From assembly GCF_020911925.1 (NCBI RefSeq), contig NZ_CP087134.1:1116001-1180000 (forward strand): a DNA stretch of 64,000 nucleotides. Reading direction: 5' to 3'. The stretch comes from Flavobacterium cupriresistens. Its GTDB lineage: Bacteria > Bacteroidota > Bacteroidia > Flavobacteriales > Flavobacteriaceae. A model generated the notes under the pieces. That model was not told the origin of the DNA. It saw nothing but the letters and a program-made list of their open reading frames with translations, and made no database searches. Positions within the stretch are counted from its first letter, which is position 1, and each line of letters starts with the position of its first letter. Position numbers and translations under genes: made by a program. This document shows, piece after piece, positions 27,263-35,597 of this stretch.

Positions 27263-28144
27263 TTATTTTTCAGAGCGCTTCCAAAAATCAAAATAATTAA
27301 ACCATTGCAAAGGGTATTGCTGTATAATTGTTTCGACACTTTGTACGTATTCTTTGAGTAGGGCTTTTTCGTCGCGATGTTTTACAGTAGCTTCTCTGGC
27401 GTATAAATGATAATGTAGGTTGGGTTCCTTCATTACATAAACAAAAACCACCGGAACTCGTAAACGGGAAGCAATTAAAAAAGGACCGGCAGGGAAGTTG
27501 GCCTCTTGTCCAAGTATTTTTTCGGAAAGTGATTTGGTGCCTTCAAAATAGCGATCACCGGTAAAACAAACCAATTCGTTATTTGCCAAAGCTGCATTGA
27601 TCTCAAAAATATGAGACAAATCGTCTTTGATGATAATAAATTTTACGGTTGGTTTTTGAGTAACCGTTTCCAGATATTTTTTAATATGGGAATGTTCCAA
27701 ATCTGTAGTGACCAAATTAATCTGGAAATTAAGATCGATATCGCCCAGAAAGTGTTCGGCGATTTCAAAATTTCCAACATGAGCACTAATCAGTACACCC
27801 CCTTTTTTCTCGGCTAAAAGTTGCTTCAGAATTTCTATTCCATCAAACTCATAGGTGAATTTATTCCGCATTCCTGCAGAAATAGCTACCTTATCAATAA
27901 TGGTTTGTCCAAAAGTATAGTAACTTTTGAATACCATTTTTTTAGATTTGAAATAGGAATAGTCGAGCCGTTCTTTAAAATAATAAGAGATGGCCCGATT
28001 GCTTTTCTTTAGAAACAGAAAATAATAGGAGGCAACAAAATAAAGTAAGATATAGGCCGATTTAATCCCCGCTTTTTGTATTAAAAAAACGAATATTTTA
28101 TAGCCTAAAACGGTGCCTTTTGATTTGCCATCCCATTGACTCAT
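27263..28144 (-). CDS. LpxL/HtrB-like acyltransferase
   Basis: 293 aa with an N-terminal membrane segment (YILLYFVASYYFLFL), the HX4E motif SAHVGNFEIAEHF, FTGDRYF (Arg/Tyr substrate block) and FPAGPFLIASRL. These are the Bacterial lipid A acyltransferase hallmarks. In this setting it is a good candidate for the ester bond that joins aryl polyene and dialkylresorcinol. The start overlaps the ACP stop (TAATG). Confidence 0.85.
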   Translation of the reverse strand: MSQWDGKSKGTVLGYKIFVFLIQKAGIKSAYILLYFVASYYFLFLKKSNRAISYYFKERLDYSYFKSKKMVFKSYYTFGQTIIDKVAISAGMRNKFTYEFDGIEILKQLLAEKKGGVLISAHVGNFEIAEHFLGDIDLNFQINLVTTDLEHSHIKKYLETVTQKPTVKFIIIKDDLSHIFEINAALANNELVCFTGDRYFEGTKSLSEKILGQEANFPAGPFLIASRLRVPVVFVYVMKEPNLHYHLYAREATVKHRDEKALLKEYVQSVETIIQQYPLQWFNYFDFWKRSEK

Positions 28145-28398
28145 TAAAGGGCTTTCGCTTTTAATTTGGCTTCGATAAGATCGTAGAAATTTTGAAAAGT
28201 AGCGATTCCGACGAAATCAGCTTCTACTAGTTTTACACCAAAATTAGATTCAATAGAAACCACTAAATCTACATAATCTAAACTATCCAGACCAAGTGTA
28301 TCTTTTAAATTAGCGTCTGGTTCAATGTCATCACTATCAACCTCAAATTCATCAACCAAAAAACTATTAATTTTTTCTATTATTTCTTCTTTATTCAT
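28144..28398 (-). CDS. acyl carrier protein (second)
   Basis: 84 aa from the ATG at 28398 (a GTG immediately before it is the alternative). Acidic, with GLDSLDYVDLVV carrying the phosphopantetheine Ser. It lies between the ketosynthase at 28403 and the LpxL-like gene, so it may carry the chain handed to the acyltransferase. Confidence 0.9.
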   Translation of the reverse strand: MNKEEIIEKINSFLVDEFEVDSDDIEPDANLKDTLGLDSLDYVDLVVSIESNFGVKLVEADFVGIATFQNFYDLIEAKLKAKAL

Positions 28399-28402
28399 CA
28401 CT

Positions 28403-29626
28403 TCATTTAAACTTTTTAACTACCAACGCAGAGTTGGTTCCTCCAAACCCGAAGGAATTGGACAAAAATATATCAAATTTTTTGTTTAACGTAGTTTTAA
28501 CTAAATTTAATTTTGAAGCATCTTCGTCAGGATTTTCTAAATTGATGTTTGGAGCAATAAAATCGTGCTGCATCATTAGAATAGAGTAAATTACCTCGCT
28601 TGCTCCTGCCATCCAGCATTCATGACCCGTCATGGACTTGGTTGAGCTAATGTAGGGATTTTCTTCTCCGAAAACTTCAAAGATTGCTTTGGCTTCATTT
28701 TCATCTCCAACCGGAGTTGAAGTGGCATGTGCGTTTATGTAGTCAATATCTGACGATTTTAATTTTGCATCGTCAAGTGCGCGTTGCATCGCTGTTGATG
28801 GGCCTTCGACATTTGGGGTAGAAATGTGTCCTCCGTTTGAAGAAAATCCATAACCGGCAACTTCTGCAATAATAGTTGCTCCACGGGCGATGGCAGATTC
28901 ATAACTTTCCAGAATTAAAGTGGCACCTCCACCACTTGGGATTAAGCCGTCGCGACCGGAATCAAAAGGTCTTGATGCTTTTGTCGGATCATTTTCACGG
29001 GAAGAAAAAACACCTAAACCATCAAAACTGCTCATGGCGTATTTGTTGATTTCTTGCGCTCCTCCGGTGATAATAATATCCTGAAAACCACTTTTTATTA
29101 AAAAATAGGCTAGTCCAATAGAGTGAGATCCACTGGCACAGGCGGCACTTATGGTAAGATTGATTCCTCTCAATTTAAAAATAGTAGATAAATTCATTGT
29201 TACCGTAGAATTCATCGATTTAAAAATGGCGCCGGAACCAATTAAAGCGGTGTCTTTTTTCTCTCTGATAATATCGGTGGCATCAATAATAGCTTTAGAA
29301 ACACTATCGTTTCCGTACATGATTCCCACTTCACGAGTGTCAAAAAAAGCATCGTCTATTTGGGCATTTTTTAAGGCTTCAATAGTGGCCATATAGGCAT
29401 ATTCGGTTTCTTCACCGATGCTCATACGTTGTCTGCGCGACAGTAAGTTTTTCAGATCGGCTTTAGGAACCATTCCTGTTAAGGCCGATTGAAAACCAAA
29501 TTCTTTTCTTTCAGGGTCAAACTGAATGCCTGATTTTCCATTGTATAGGGACTCTTTTACTTCATCTAAAGAAGTTCCGATACAAGAATAAATTCCCATT
29601 CCAGTAATTACAACTCTCTTATTCAT
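28403..29626 (-). CDS. beta-ketoacyl-ACP synthase (FabB/FabF-like)
   Basis: 407 aa with complete triad: ISAACASGSHSIG, YINAHATSTPVGD (HAT instead of HGT) and SMTGHECWMAGASE; final SFGFGGTNS. The HAT variant is known from FabB-like KS I. It precedes the ACP by 4 bases and follows the FabG gene by 19. It probably supplies fatty-acid-like elongation for the alkyl part. Confidence 0.88.
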   Translation of the reverse strand: MNKRVVITGMGIYSCIGTSLDEVKESLYNGKSGIQFDPERKEFGFQSALTGMVPKADLKNLLSRRQRMSIGEETEYAYMATIEALKNAQIDDAFFDTREVGIMYGNDSVSKAIIDATDIIREKKDTALIGSGAIFKSMNSTVTMNLSTIFKLRGINLTISAACASGSHSIGLAYFLIKSGFQDIIITGGAQEINKYAMSSFDGLGVFSSRENDPTKASRPFDSGRDGLIPSGGGATLILESYESAIARGATIIAEVAGYGFSSNGGHISTPNVEGPSTAMQRALDDAKLKSSDIDYINAHATSTPVGDENEAKAIFEVFGEENPYISSTKSMTGHECWMAGASEVIYSILMMQHDFIAPNINLENPDEDASKLNLVKTTLNKKFDIFLSNSFGFGGTNSALVVKKFK

Positions 29627-29645
29627 CGTCTTTCAAAGTAATTTT

Positions 29646-30377
29646 TTAAGAATAAATTCCTCCGTTTATATTGATAATTTCTCCTGTAATGTAGCTCGCT
29701 TTTTTTGAAATCAAAAAGCTTACCAAATCTGCTACTTCTTCGGCTTCGCCAAAACGATTTACCGGAATTAGCTTCAGTAATTCTTTTTCGTCTAACTGAC
29801 TGGTCATATCGGTTCTGATAAAACCCGGTGCTACTGCATTTACAGTAATGTTTCTTTTGGCAACTTCCTGAGCCAAAGCTTTGGTTGCCGCAACAATTGC
29901 TCCTTTTGCAGCCGAATAATTGGTTTGTCCGGCAGTTCCTTTTACTCCCGAAACCGAAACTATATTTACGATTCGGCCATATTTGTTACGCAACATTTTC
30001 TGAATGAAAAACTGAGTAACATTAAAAAAACCGTTTACACTGGTGTTCACAACTCCGTTCCAGTCTTGTGGAGTCATCCACATAAAAAGACCGTCTTTTG
30101 TTATTCCGGCGTTGTTTACTATTGCTTCAACAATTGCTTCAGGATTGGCTTCCTGCCATTTTGTTAAAATGTCTTGTACTTGTTCAAAATCAGAAACATC
30201 AAAGCCTAAAATTTCGCCCGTAGCTCCTAATTTTTGTATTTCCTGAAGTGTTTCTTCGGCAGCCGTTTTATTAGAATGATAATTAATCAAAATATGATAA
30301 TTGGCTTCAACGGCTAATTTTTTACAAATAGCGCTTCCAATTCCTCTTGATCCGCCTGTTACTAATACACATTTCAT
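29646..30377 (-). CDS. fabG: 3-oxoacyl-ACP reductase, FabG/ApeQ-like
   Basis: 243 aa short-chain dehydrogenase: VTGGSRGIGSAI (NADPH site), NNAGITKDG, catalytic Ser in VSVSGVKG and YSAAK (Tyr-x3-Lys), then the PG motif VAPGFIRTDMT. It is the only ketoreductase in the cluster and so presumably reduces every beta-keto step of the polyene. The symbol is by family; it is not necessarily the housekeeping copy. Confidence 0.88.
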   Translation of the reverse strand: MKCVLVTGGSRGIGSAICKKLAVEANYHILINYHSNKTAAEETLQEIQKLGATGEILGFDVSDFEQVQDILTKWQEANPEAIVEAIVNNAGITKDGLFMWMTPQDWNGVVNTSVNGFFNVTQFFIQKMLRNKYGRIVNIVSVSGVKGTAGQTNYSAAKGAIVAATKALAQEVAKRNITVNAVAPGFIRTDMTSQLDEKELLKLIPVNRFGEAEEVADLVSFLISKKASYITGEIININGGIYS

Positions 30378-30408
30378 TTAAGTAATTTTTATTTTTTATA
30401 GGTCGATG

Positions 30409-31620
30409 TTATCGCTTTTTTTTATTTACCGGCTTTGCTGCTGGTTTTGTTGCTGGTTTTGGTTTTTCAGCTGCGATTTCAGTCACCTCTTTTTTTTCTG
30501 TTGTATTTGAAAATAGTTCAGCGTTTTCAAACCATTGGTTGCCTAAGACAGTTCCGTCCGGTTTTAGAAAGCCCCATTTTCCTTCATTTTTTACTCTTGC
30601 AAAACCATCAATAAATCCTTTGTCCTGTTTGACAAAAAGAGAAATAATGATTCCGTTTGAAGTAATAGCATATTGGGTTGGAATGACTAATTTTCCGCTT
30701 TCATTGATGAACCCCCAGTTTTTTTCTTTTACCGGAGCGAGCCCATTTGAACTGAAAACTTCTGCATCAGCATAGGTTGGCGGAATAATAAATTCTGCTT
30801 TTGGATTAATGTATCCCCATTTTGATCCTACCGCAACAGGAGCTAAATTTTTTGAGAATGCTTTTGCTTTATCGTAAATAGGCAAAATGGCCCAATTTCC
30901 TTTTAAGTCAATGAATCCGATTTTTCCGTTCTTTTTAGCATAAGTTAAATCTTGTGTGTCAAAGTCCCAGATTTTTTCGACACCCTCAACCGGAGTAAAA
31001 TTTCCGCCACTTACGACTCCGAAAGTTTTATCTTTTCTTGCCCAGGTTGTGTTTTTAAAATAATTGCCTATTTCGTCGTAGGCAGGTTCTATTAATTCCT
31101 TGCCGGCAGTATTAATGATACCCCATTTTTTATTGCTCTCAACTCTTGCATAACCATTTTCAAAAGGTTTGATCTGATCGTATTTTGGTTCTAAAACAAC
31201 CACCATTTTTGAATTGATCAATCCTACTTTATCATTTTGTCTGATAAAAGCAACTCCGTCATTAAAATCAAATAATTTCTCTGTAGCGGGTGCTTGTTGA
31301 ATCTCTCCTTTTGTATTGATGTAAACCCAATCCTTCTCTTTTTGTACGATTGCAATTCCGCTGTTAAAATCTTTAACCCCTTTATAATCGGCAGGAATTA
31401 CCCAGGTACCTTTAGTATCTATAAATCCCCATTTTCCGTCTTTTTCTACTGCGGCCAGGCCTTCAGAGAAACTTTTTGCTGATTTGTACTGGGGTTCGAT
31501 GCGCAGTGTTCCGTCCTTGGAAAGATATCCAATTTTTGAACTTTTCTTGACTAAAGCCAATTCCTGACTATTAACAAACTGAATAAATAATAACGATAAA
31601 AAAAAGAGTGACTTTTTCAT
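30409..31620 (-). CDS. WG-repeat secreted protein
   Basis: 403 aa from the ATG at 31620 (an upstream TTG is rejected) with signal peptide (LFFLSLLFIQFVNSQ). About ten WG-type repeats cover the rest, each a variant of KWGFIDTKGxxVIPxxYxxxxxFxxGLAxV. The C-terminus is a Lys/Pro/Ala tail (KPKPATKPAAKP). WG repeats form beta-folds of unknown partner. It lies between TAL and FabG, so it travels with the pigment genes; the role is unknown. Confidence 0.82.
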   Translation of the reverse strand: MKKSLFFLSLLFIQFVNSQELALVKKSSKIGYLSKDGTLRIEPQYKSAKSFSEGLAAVEKDGKWGFIDTKGTWVIPADYKGVKDFNSGIAIVQKEKDWVYINTKGEIQQAPATEKLFDFNDGVAFIRQNDKVGLINSKMVVVLEPKYDQIKPFENGYARVESNKKWGIINTAGKELIEPAYDEIGNYFKNTTWARKDKTFGVVSGGNFTPVEGVEKIWDFDTQDLTYAKKNGKIGFIDLKGNWAILPIYDKAKAFSKNLAPVAVGSKWGYINPKAEFIIPPTYADAEVFSSNGLAPVKEKNWGFINESGKLVIPTQYAITSNGIIISLFVKQDKGFIDGFARVKNEGKWGFLKPDGTVLGNQWFENAELFSNTTEKKEVTEIAAEKPKPATKPAAKPVNKKKR

Positions 31621-31657
31621 AGGTTTAAGATTCAAGATTAATAATATGGTATGCGGT

Positions 31658-33178
31658 TTAACTCTCGATCAGGTAATCTTTTACTTTTTGAACAAAAGGA
31701 TACATTACCTGATCCTCTTTAAATTCCGGAATAATATTTCGAACATCATCGTACCATTTTTTAGTAACAGATGAAATTTTATCTTTTTGCCCCAGGTAAT
31801 CGATCGCCTGTACGATTGTAATCATTTCGATACTTAATACTTCAAAAGCATTTTCGATTACTTTTGAGGTAATTACAGCAGCATTTGTTCCCATACTCAC
31901 AATGTCCTGATTGTCGTTGTTGTTCGGGATACTGTGAACATACATTGGGTTGGATAACATCTGACTTTCGGCAGTTGTTGAGGTAGCGGTAAACTGCACA
32001 CCCTGCATTCCGAAATTAAATCCTAATGTCCCTAAATTTACGAACGGAGGAAGAATTTCGTTGATTTTTGAATTTAACAAATAATTCAACTGACGCTCTG
32101 CCAACATCGTTAATTTGGTAATTACGATTTTTAATTTATCCATTTCAAGCGAAATATAATCGCCGTGAAAATTACCACCGTGATATACGTGTTTGTTTTT
32201 TACATCGATAATCGGATTGTCGTTTGCCGAATTGAATTCGTCTTCCAAAATCGAAGCAACATTATTTATAGTCTCTAAAACCGGACCAAGAATTTGAGGA
32301 ACACATCTTAAAGAGTAATATTCCTGTACTTTTTCTTTAAAAATTTCTTCGGTATTTTCTCCGGAGTATAAATGATCTTCTCTTTTGCGGATCAAAGTAC
32401 TGTCCGAAAGATTTTGTCTCATTCTTTTAGCTACTTCCTGTTGTCCTTTATGACGTTTGGTCTGATTTAATTCTTCAGAAAAATGGTCGTCGTAGGCCTG
32501 AACTAATTCGTTTATCGCACAAGAACATTTTAAAGACCAGTCTAGTAATTTAGAAGCGTGGTGTACATTTACAACTCCAATTCCAGTCATTACCGAAGTT
32601 CCGTTGATCAAAGCAAGTCCTTCTCTGATTTCTACCTGGATTGGTTTTAAGCCTTCGATTTCGAAAACTTCCTGAGTTGGTCTTCGGTCTCCTTTATAAA
32701 AAACTTCTCCTTCTCCAATTAAAACTAAAGCCAGATGAGACAATTGTACTAAATCTCCACTGGCACCAACACCACCGTGTTCGAAAATTAATGGGGTAAT
32801 ATCTCGGTTAATAAGTTCTGCCATTAAGTGAATTACAGAAGAATGAACTCCGGAATTCCCTAATGATAGTGTATTTAATCGGGCTAAAATAGCTGCTTTT
32901 GCACACACAGGACTCAAAGGTTTTCCGGTTCCTGAAGAGTGGCTTCTGATTAAATTATATTGCAATTGAATCTGATCGGATTCTTTGATTCGGTATTGGG
33001 CCATTGGTCCAAAGCCTGTATTTACACCGTATATTACTTTGTTTCCTGAAAATTCTTTTAGGAAATTAAAGCTTTCATTTATTCTATTTAAAACAACATC
33101 GCTAACAACAACTTTATTATTTCCAAAGATAATAGACTCAAATTCTGCTAAACTTAAATATTCATTAATTGTATTCAT
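31658..33178 (-). CDS. tyrosine (aromatic amino acid) ammonia-lyase
   Basis: 506 aa, full length for the HAL/PAL/TAL family. The MIO prosthetic group would form from Ala139-Ser140-Gly141 in GGVGASGDLVQLSH. NTGFGPMAQ, RSHSSGTGKPL and NNNDNQDIVSMG are also conserved. It converts L-tyrosine to p-coumarate, the starter of the aryl polyene chain of flexirubin. Substrate is assigned by context: no urocanate-pathway genes are nearby and the cluster needs a coumarate source. It is the first gene of the long minus-strand unit. Confidence 0.88.
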   Translation of the reverse strand: MNTINEYLSLAEFESIIFGNNKVVVSDVVLNRINESFNFLKEFSGNKVIYGVNTGFGPMAQYRIKESDQIQLQYNLIRSHSSGTGKPLSPVCAKAAILARLNTLSLGNSGVHSSVIHLMAELINRDITPLIFEHGGVGASGDLVQLSHLALVLIGEGEVFYKGDRRPTQEVFEIEGLKPIQVEIREGLALINGTSVMTGIGVVNVHHASKLLDWSLKCSCAINELVQAYDDHFSEELNQTKRHKGQQEVAKRMRQNLSDSTLIRKREDHLYSGENTEEIFKEKVQEYYSLRCVPQILGPVLETINNVASILEDEFNSANDNPIIDVKNKHVYHGGNFHGDYISLEMDKLKIVITKLTMLAERQLNYLLNSKINEILPPFVNLGTLGFNFGMQGVQFTATSTTAESQMLSNPMYVHSIPNNNDNQDIVSMGTNAAVITSKVIENAFEVLSIEMITIVQAIDYLGQKDKISSVTKKWYDDVRNIIPEFKEDQVMYPFVQKVKDYLIES

Positions 33179-33279
33179 TAAACCGGTTTTGATTGTGCTA
33201 ATTTAATTTTATTTATCAAAATAAATGTGGTTATTTTGATGATGGCAAATGTAAGTTAATAAATCATAACATTTCTAAT
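33179..33279. promoter_or_regulatory. divergent promoter region of the flexirubin cluster
   Basis: The 101-base gap separates the leftward TAL operon from the rightward FAD gene, so both promoters must be here or overlap it. On the minus strand TTTG (33249-33246) and TATTTTG (33223-33217) are spaced about as expected for a Bacteroidota promoter (consensus TTTG and TAnnTTTG), with one mismatch. No convincing match is seen for the plus strand. Confidence 0.35.
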
Positions 33280-34524
33280 ATGACAAAGGAGTTTGTAGAT
33301 GTTTTAATCATAGGCGCAGGACCTTCAGGATGCGTTTCGGCATCGTATCTTCATAATAATGGCGTTAAGATAAAAGTGGTGGAAAAAACAAGATTCCCAA
33401 GACTTGTTGTCGGGGAGAGTCTTATTCCGCGTGTTATGGACCATTTTGCAGAGGCAGAGCTTTTTGAAAGTCTTGACAAAATGAATTTTGAAAAGAAACT
33501 AGGGGCTCGTTTTATAAGAGGAGAAGAAATTTGTGTTTTTGATTTCAGTAAAAAATTTGGTGAAGGTTGGGATTGGACCTGGCAAGTGCCAAGAGCTGAT
33601 TTTGACAACACTATGGCGCAGGAAGTAATTAGAAAAGGAATTGATCTGGAATTTGAATCGGAAGTTTTGGAAGTTTCTTTTGAAGGGAAAAATTCTAAAA
33701 CAATTGTAAAAGATAAGGATGGGAATTTAAAAGAAATTCATGCTAAATTCATTATCGATTCCAGTGGATACGGACGTGTTTTGCCAAGACTTTTAGATCT
33801 TGATACACCGTCAAAGTTAGATCCTCATTCTTCGATATTTTCACATGTAAAAGATATAAACAGACCGGAGGGAGAGGAAGGAACTTTAATTTCGTTTGAT
33901 ATTTTAGAAACCGAAGTTTGGTTGTGGGTTATTCCTTTTTCTAACGGAAATACAAGTTTAGGAGTTGTAGGTCCAACCGATTTTATTAATGCTTTGTCAG
34001 AGAACAAAGACAATGCGGAGGCTTTACGAAACGCCATTCAGCTTTCGGACTATTACATACAAAGATTTAAAGGGACTGAATTTTTGTTCGAGCCTGTGAA
34101 GTTAGAGAATTATTCCAGAGCCGTAAAAAAAATGTACGGTGATGGTTTTGCGTTGACGGGAAACAGCTCTGAATTTTTAGATCCGGTTTTCTCTTCAGGA
34201 GTTGCTTTTGCGACAGAATCGGGAATGTTGGCGGCTAAATTGTATCTCAAAGAATCGAAAGGAATTGAAGTCAATTGGGAAGTAGAGTTTACAGAATATA
34301 TGAAACGCGGAATTGGTGTTTTTACCACTTACGTGAAAGAATGGTATACCGGAAACCTACAGACTTTATTTTTTCATCAGCCCGAGAATCCGGATGTGAA
34401 AGAAAAGATTTGTTCTGTTCTGGCAGGTTATGTCTGGAATGAAGAAAATCCTTTTGTAAAGAAACACGACAATGTGATCAAGAACATGGCGTATCTTTTG
34501 GATCGGGAAAAAGAAAGTAAATAA
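33280..34524 (+). CDS. FAD-dependent oxidoreductase of the flavin-halogenase type
   Basis: 414 aa. VLIIGAGPSGCVSASYL binds FAD; VGESLIPRVMDHF and FEKKLGARF follow, where a Lys before GA matches the position of the catalytic Lys of flavin halogenases. WLWVIPF is the WxWxIP motif used to recognise these halogenases, and GFALTGNSSEFLDPVFSSG is the second FAD block. It is therefore either a halogenase or a related hydroxylase. Chlorinated and methylated rings are known among flexirubins, so a ring-tailoring role fits. It is transcribed away from the cluster. Confidence 0.8.
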   Translation: MTKEFVDVLIIGAGPSGCVSASYLHNNGVKIKVVEKTRFPRLVVGESLIPRVMDHFAEAELFESLDKMNFEKKLGARFIRGEEICVFDFSKKFGEGWDWTWQVPRADFDNTMAQEVIRKGIDLEFESEVLEVSFEGKNSKTIVKDKDGNLKEIHAKFIIDSSGYGRVLPRLLDLDTPSKLDPHSSIFSHVKDINRPEGEEGTLISFDILETEVWLWVIPFSNGNTSLGVVGPTDFINALSENKDNAEALRNAIQLSDYYIQRFKGTEFLFEPVKLENYSRAVKKMYGDGFALTGNSSEFLDPVFSSGVAFATESGMLAAKLYLKESKGIEVNWEVEFTEYMKRGIGVFTTYVKEWYTGNLQTLFFHQPENPDVKEKICSVLAGYVWNEENPFVKKHDNVIKNMAYLLDREKESK

Positions 34525-34549
34525 TTTTTGTGATACTATAATATAAGAA

Positions 34550-34578
34550 GAGGATGCCAATGGCATCCTCTTTTTTTG
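34550..34578 (+). terminator. intrinsic terminator after the FAD gene
   Basis: GAGGATGCCA (34550-34559) and TGGCATCCTC (34561-34570) form a perfect 10-bp stem with a one-base centre, followed by seven T. It ends the plus-strand gene at 33280. Confidence 0.85.
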
Positions 34579-34640
34579 TTTAGAGAGGTTATACTTTTTT
34601 CATCACCCTTCTTTTTAAGCCTGTATTTCCCAACTTTTCG

Positions 34641-34735
34641 CTTTGACGATCTCGCAAAGGCGCAAAGTAGCTAAGTTTTTTTTCTGCTTTTTCATTAAAA
34701 CTTTGCGACTTTGCGACTCTGCGAGATTTTTACTT
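34641..34735. repeat. inverted repeat with TCTCGCAAAGGCGCAAAG arms
   Basis: The gap 34525-34856 holds, besides two terminators, an element whose left arm TCTCGCAAAGGCGCAAAG is mirrored by CTTTGCGACTCTGCGAGA on the right. This is another genus-typical intergenic palindrome. No gene is seen in the gap. Confidence 0.7.
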
Positions 34736-34792
34736 CCTCACAACTGTTGAACTTGATCCTTATTTTTCAAAAAGGTAAAAAGGAATCATAAA

Positions 34793-34823
34793 AAAAGGGA
34801 TACCATTATAGTTTCCCTTTTGT
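34793..34823 (-). terminator. terminator of the secreted protein gene at 34857
   Basis: Read on the minus strand, AAAGGGA and TCCCTTT flank a 12-base loop and are followed by a T run (complement of 34790-34797). Confidence 0.65.
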
Positions 34824-34856
34824 GTGTTTTTCTGAAGATAGTACAGATTCGAAATC

Positions 34857-35462
34857 TTATCTGTATGCTTTTTTCAACAACATTTTAGACAATGATTTTG
34901 CTGTTTTGGCATAACCTTCTCCAATTCTGGATTCGTTACTATAGTTGTTTCCCCATTGGTCTCCTGGAGCTTCGTCACTGGTGATTTCAAGTAAAACTTT
35001 TGATTTATTTGCGGTTTCAACAAATCTTAAATTGGTAGTCACTTTTGCATGTTGTTTCATGATACCGGCATCCCAACCCGGATAAACCCAAATAGTTTGT
35101 ACAATTAAGGTATAAGGTGTATTTAATCCTTCTTGAAAATTAACGTCTTTTTTATCTTTTACTAAAACAACATTGGCGATCTCTAAAAATTTTGGATTCC
35201 AGATTAATTCTTTCGCAGAAACCCATTTCTTTTTCCAAATAGTACCGGTTCCTTTTGTTTTTTCATTTAGATCTGCCTCTCTTTCTGCAACATACTGCGC
35301 TTCAGATTTTTTTTCTTTCATCATAGTAAAATTACTATAATCAAATTCAACGTTAATTTCTTTCTGATCTTTTAAAAAATCAAAATTTCCCTGTAACACG
35401 TTCATGTCTTGAGAAAAGGCCATTCCTGAGATAAGGAATAATGCAAGTATTAGTTTTTTCAT
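34857..35462 (-). CDS. secreted protein of unknown function
   Basis: 201 aa with signal peptide (KLILALFLISGMAFSQ). The mature part starts DMNVLQGNFDFLKDQKEINVEFDYS and contains TLIVQTIWVYPGWDAG and LEITSDEAPGDQWGNNY. No catalytic motif recognised; I would call it a conserved Flavobacteriia exported protein. Single gene with own terminator; not part of the flexirubin unit. Confidence 0.75.
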   Translation of the reverse strand: MKKLILALFLISGMAFSQDMNVLQGNFDFLKDQKEINVEFDYSNFTMMKEKKSEAQYVAEREADLNEKTKGTGTIWKKKWVSAKELIWNPKFLEIANVVLVKDKKDVNFQEGLNTPYTLIVQTIWVYPGWDAGIMKQHAKVTTNLRFVETANKSKVLLEITSDEAPGDQWGNNYSNESRIGEGYAKTAKSLSKMLLKKAYR

Positions 35463-35529
35463 AAAAAGGGTGTTGTTAAAGCGCCAAATGTAAATAATAT
35501 TTTACTAAAATAGTAAGGTAATGTAAATA

Positions 35530-35560
35530 AAAAAAGAGATGCAAAAAACATCTCTTTTAT
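35530..35560 (-). terminator. terminator of the T9SS-secreted protein gene
   Basis: AAAAGAGATG (35532-35541) and CATCTCTTTT (35549-35558) form a perfect stem; on the minus strand it is followed by T residues. It lies 40 bases after the stop of the gene ending at 35598. Confidence 0.8.
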
Positions 35561-35597
35561 CTTCTTCAACAAACCATTGCTTGCAACGGATTGTTTT

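Noticed and set aside
31658..33178. Histidine ammonia-lyase (hutH)
   Set aside because: The family cannot be split by length alone, but no hut genes are nearby and the pigment cluster needs p-coumarate, so tyrosine is the likelier substrate.
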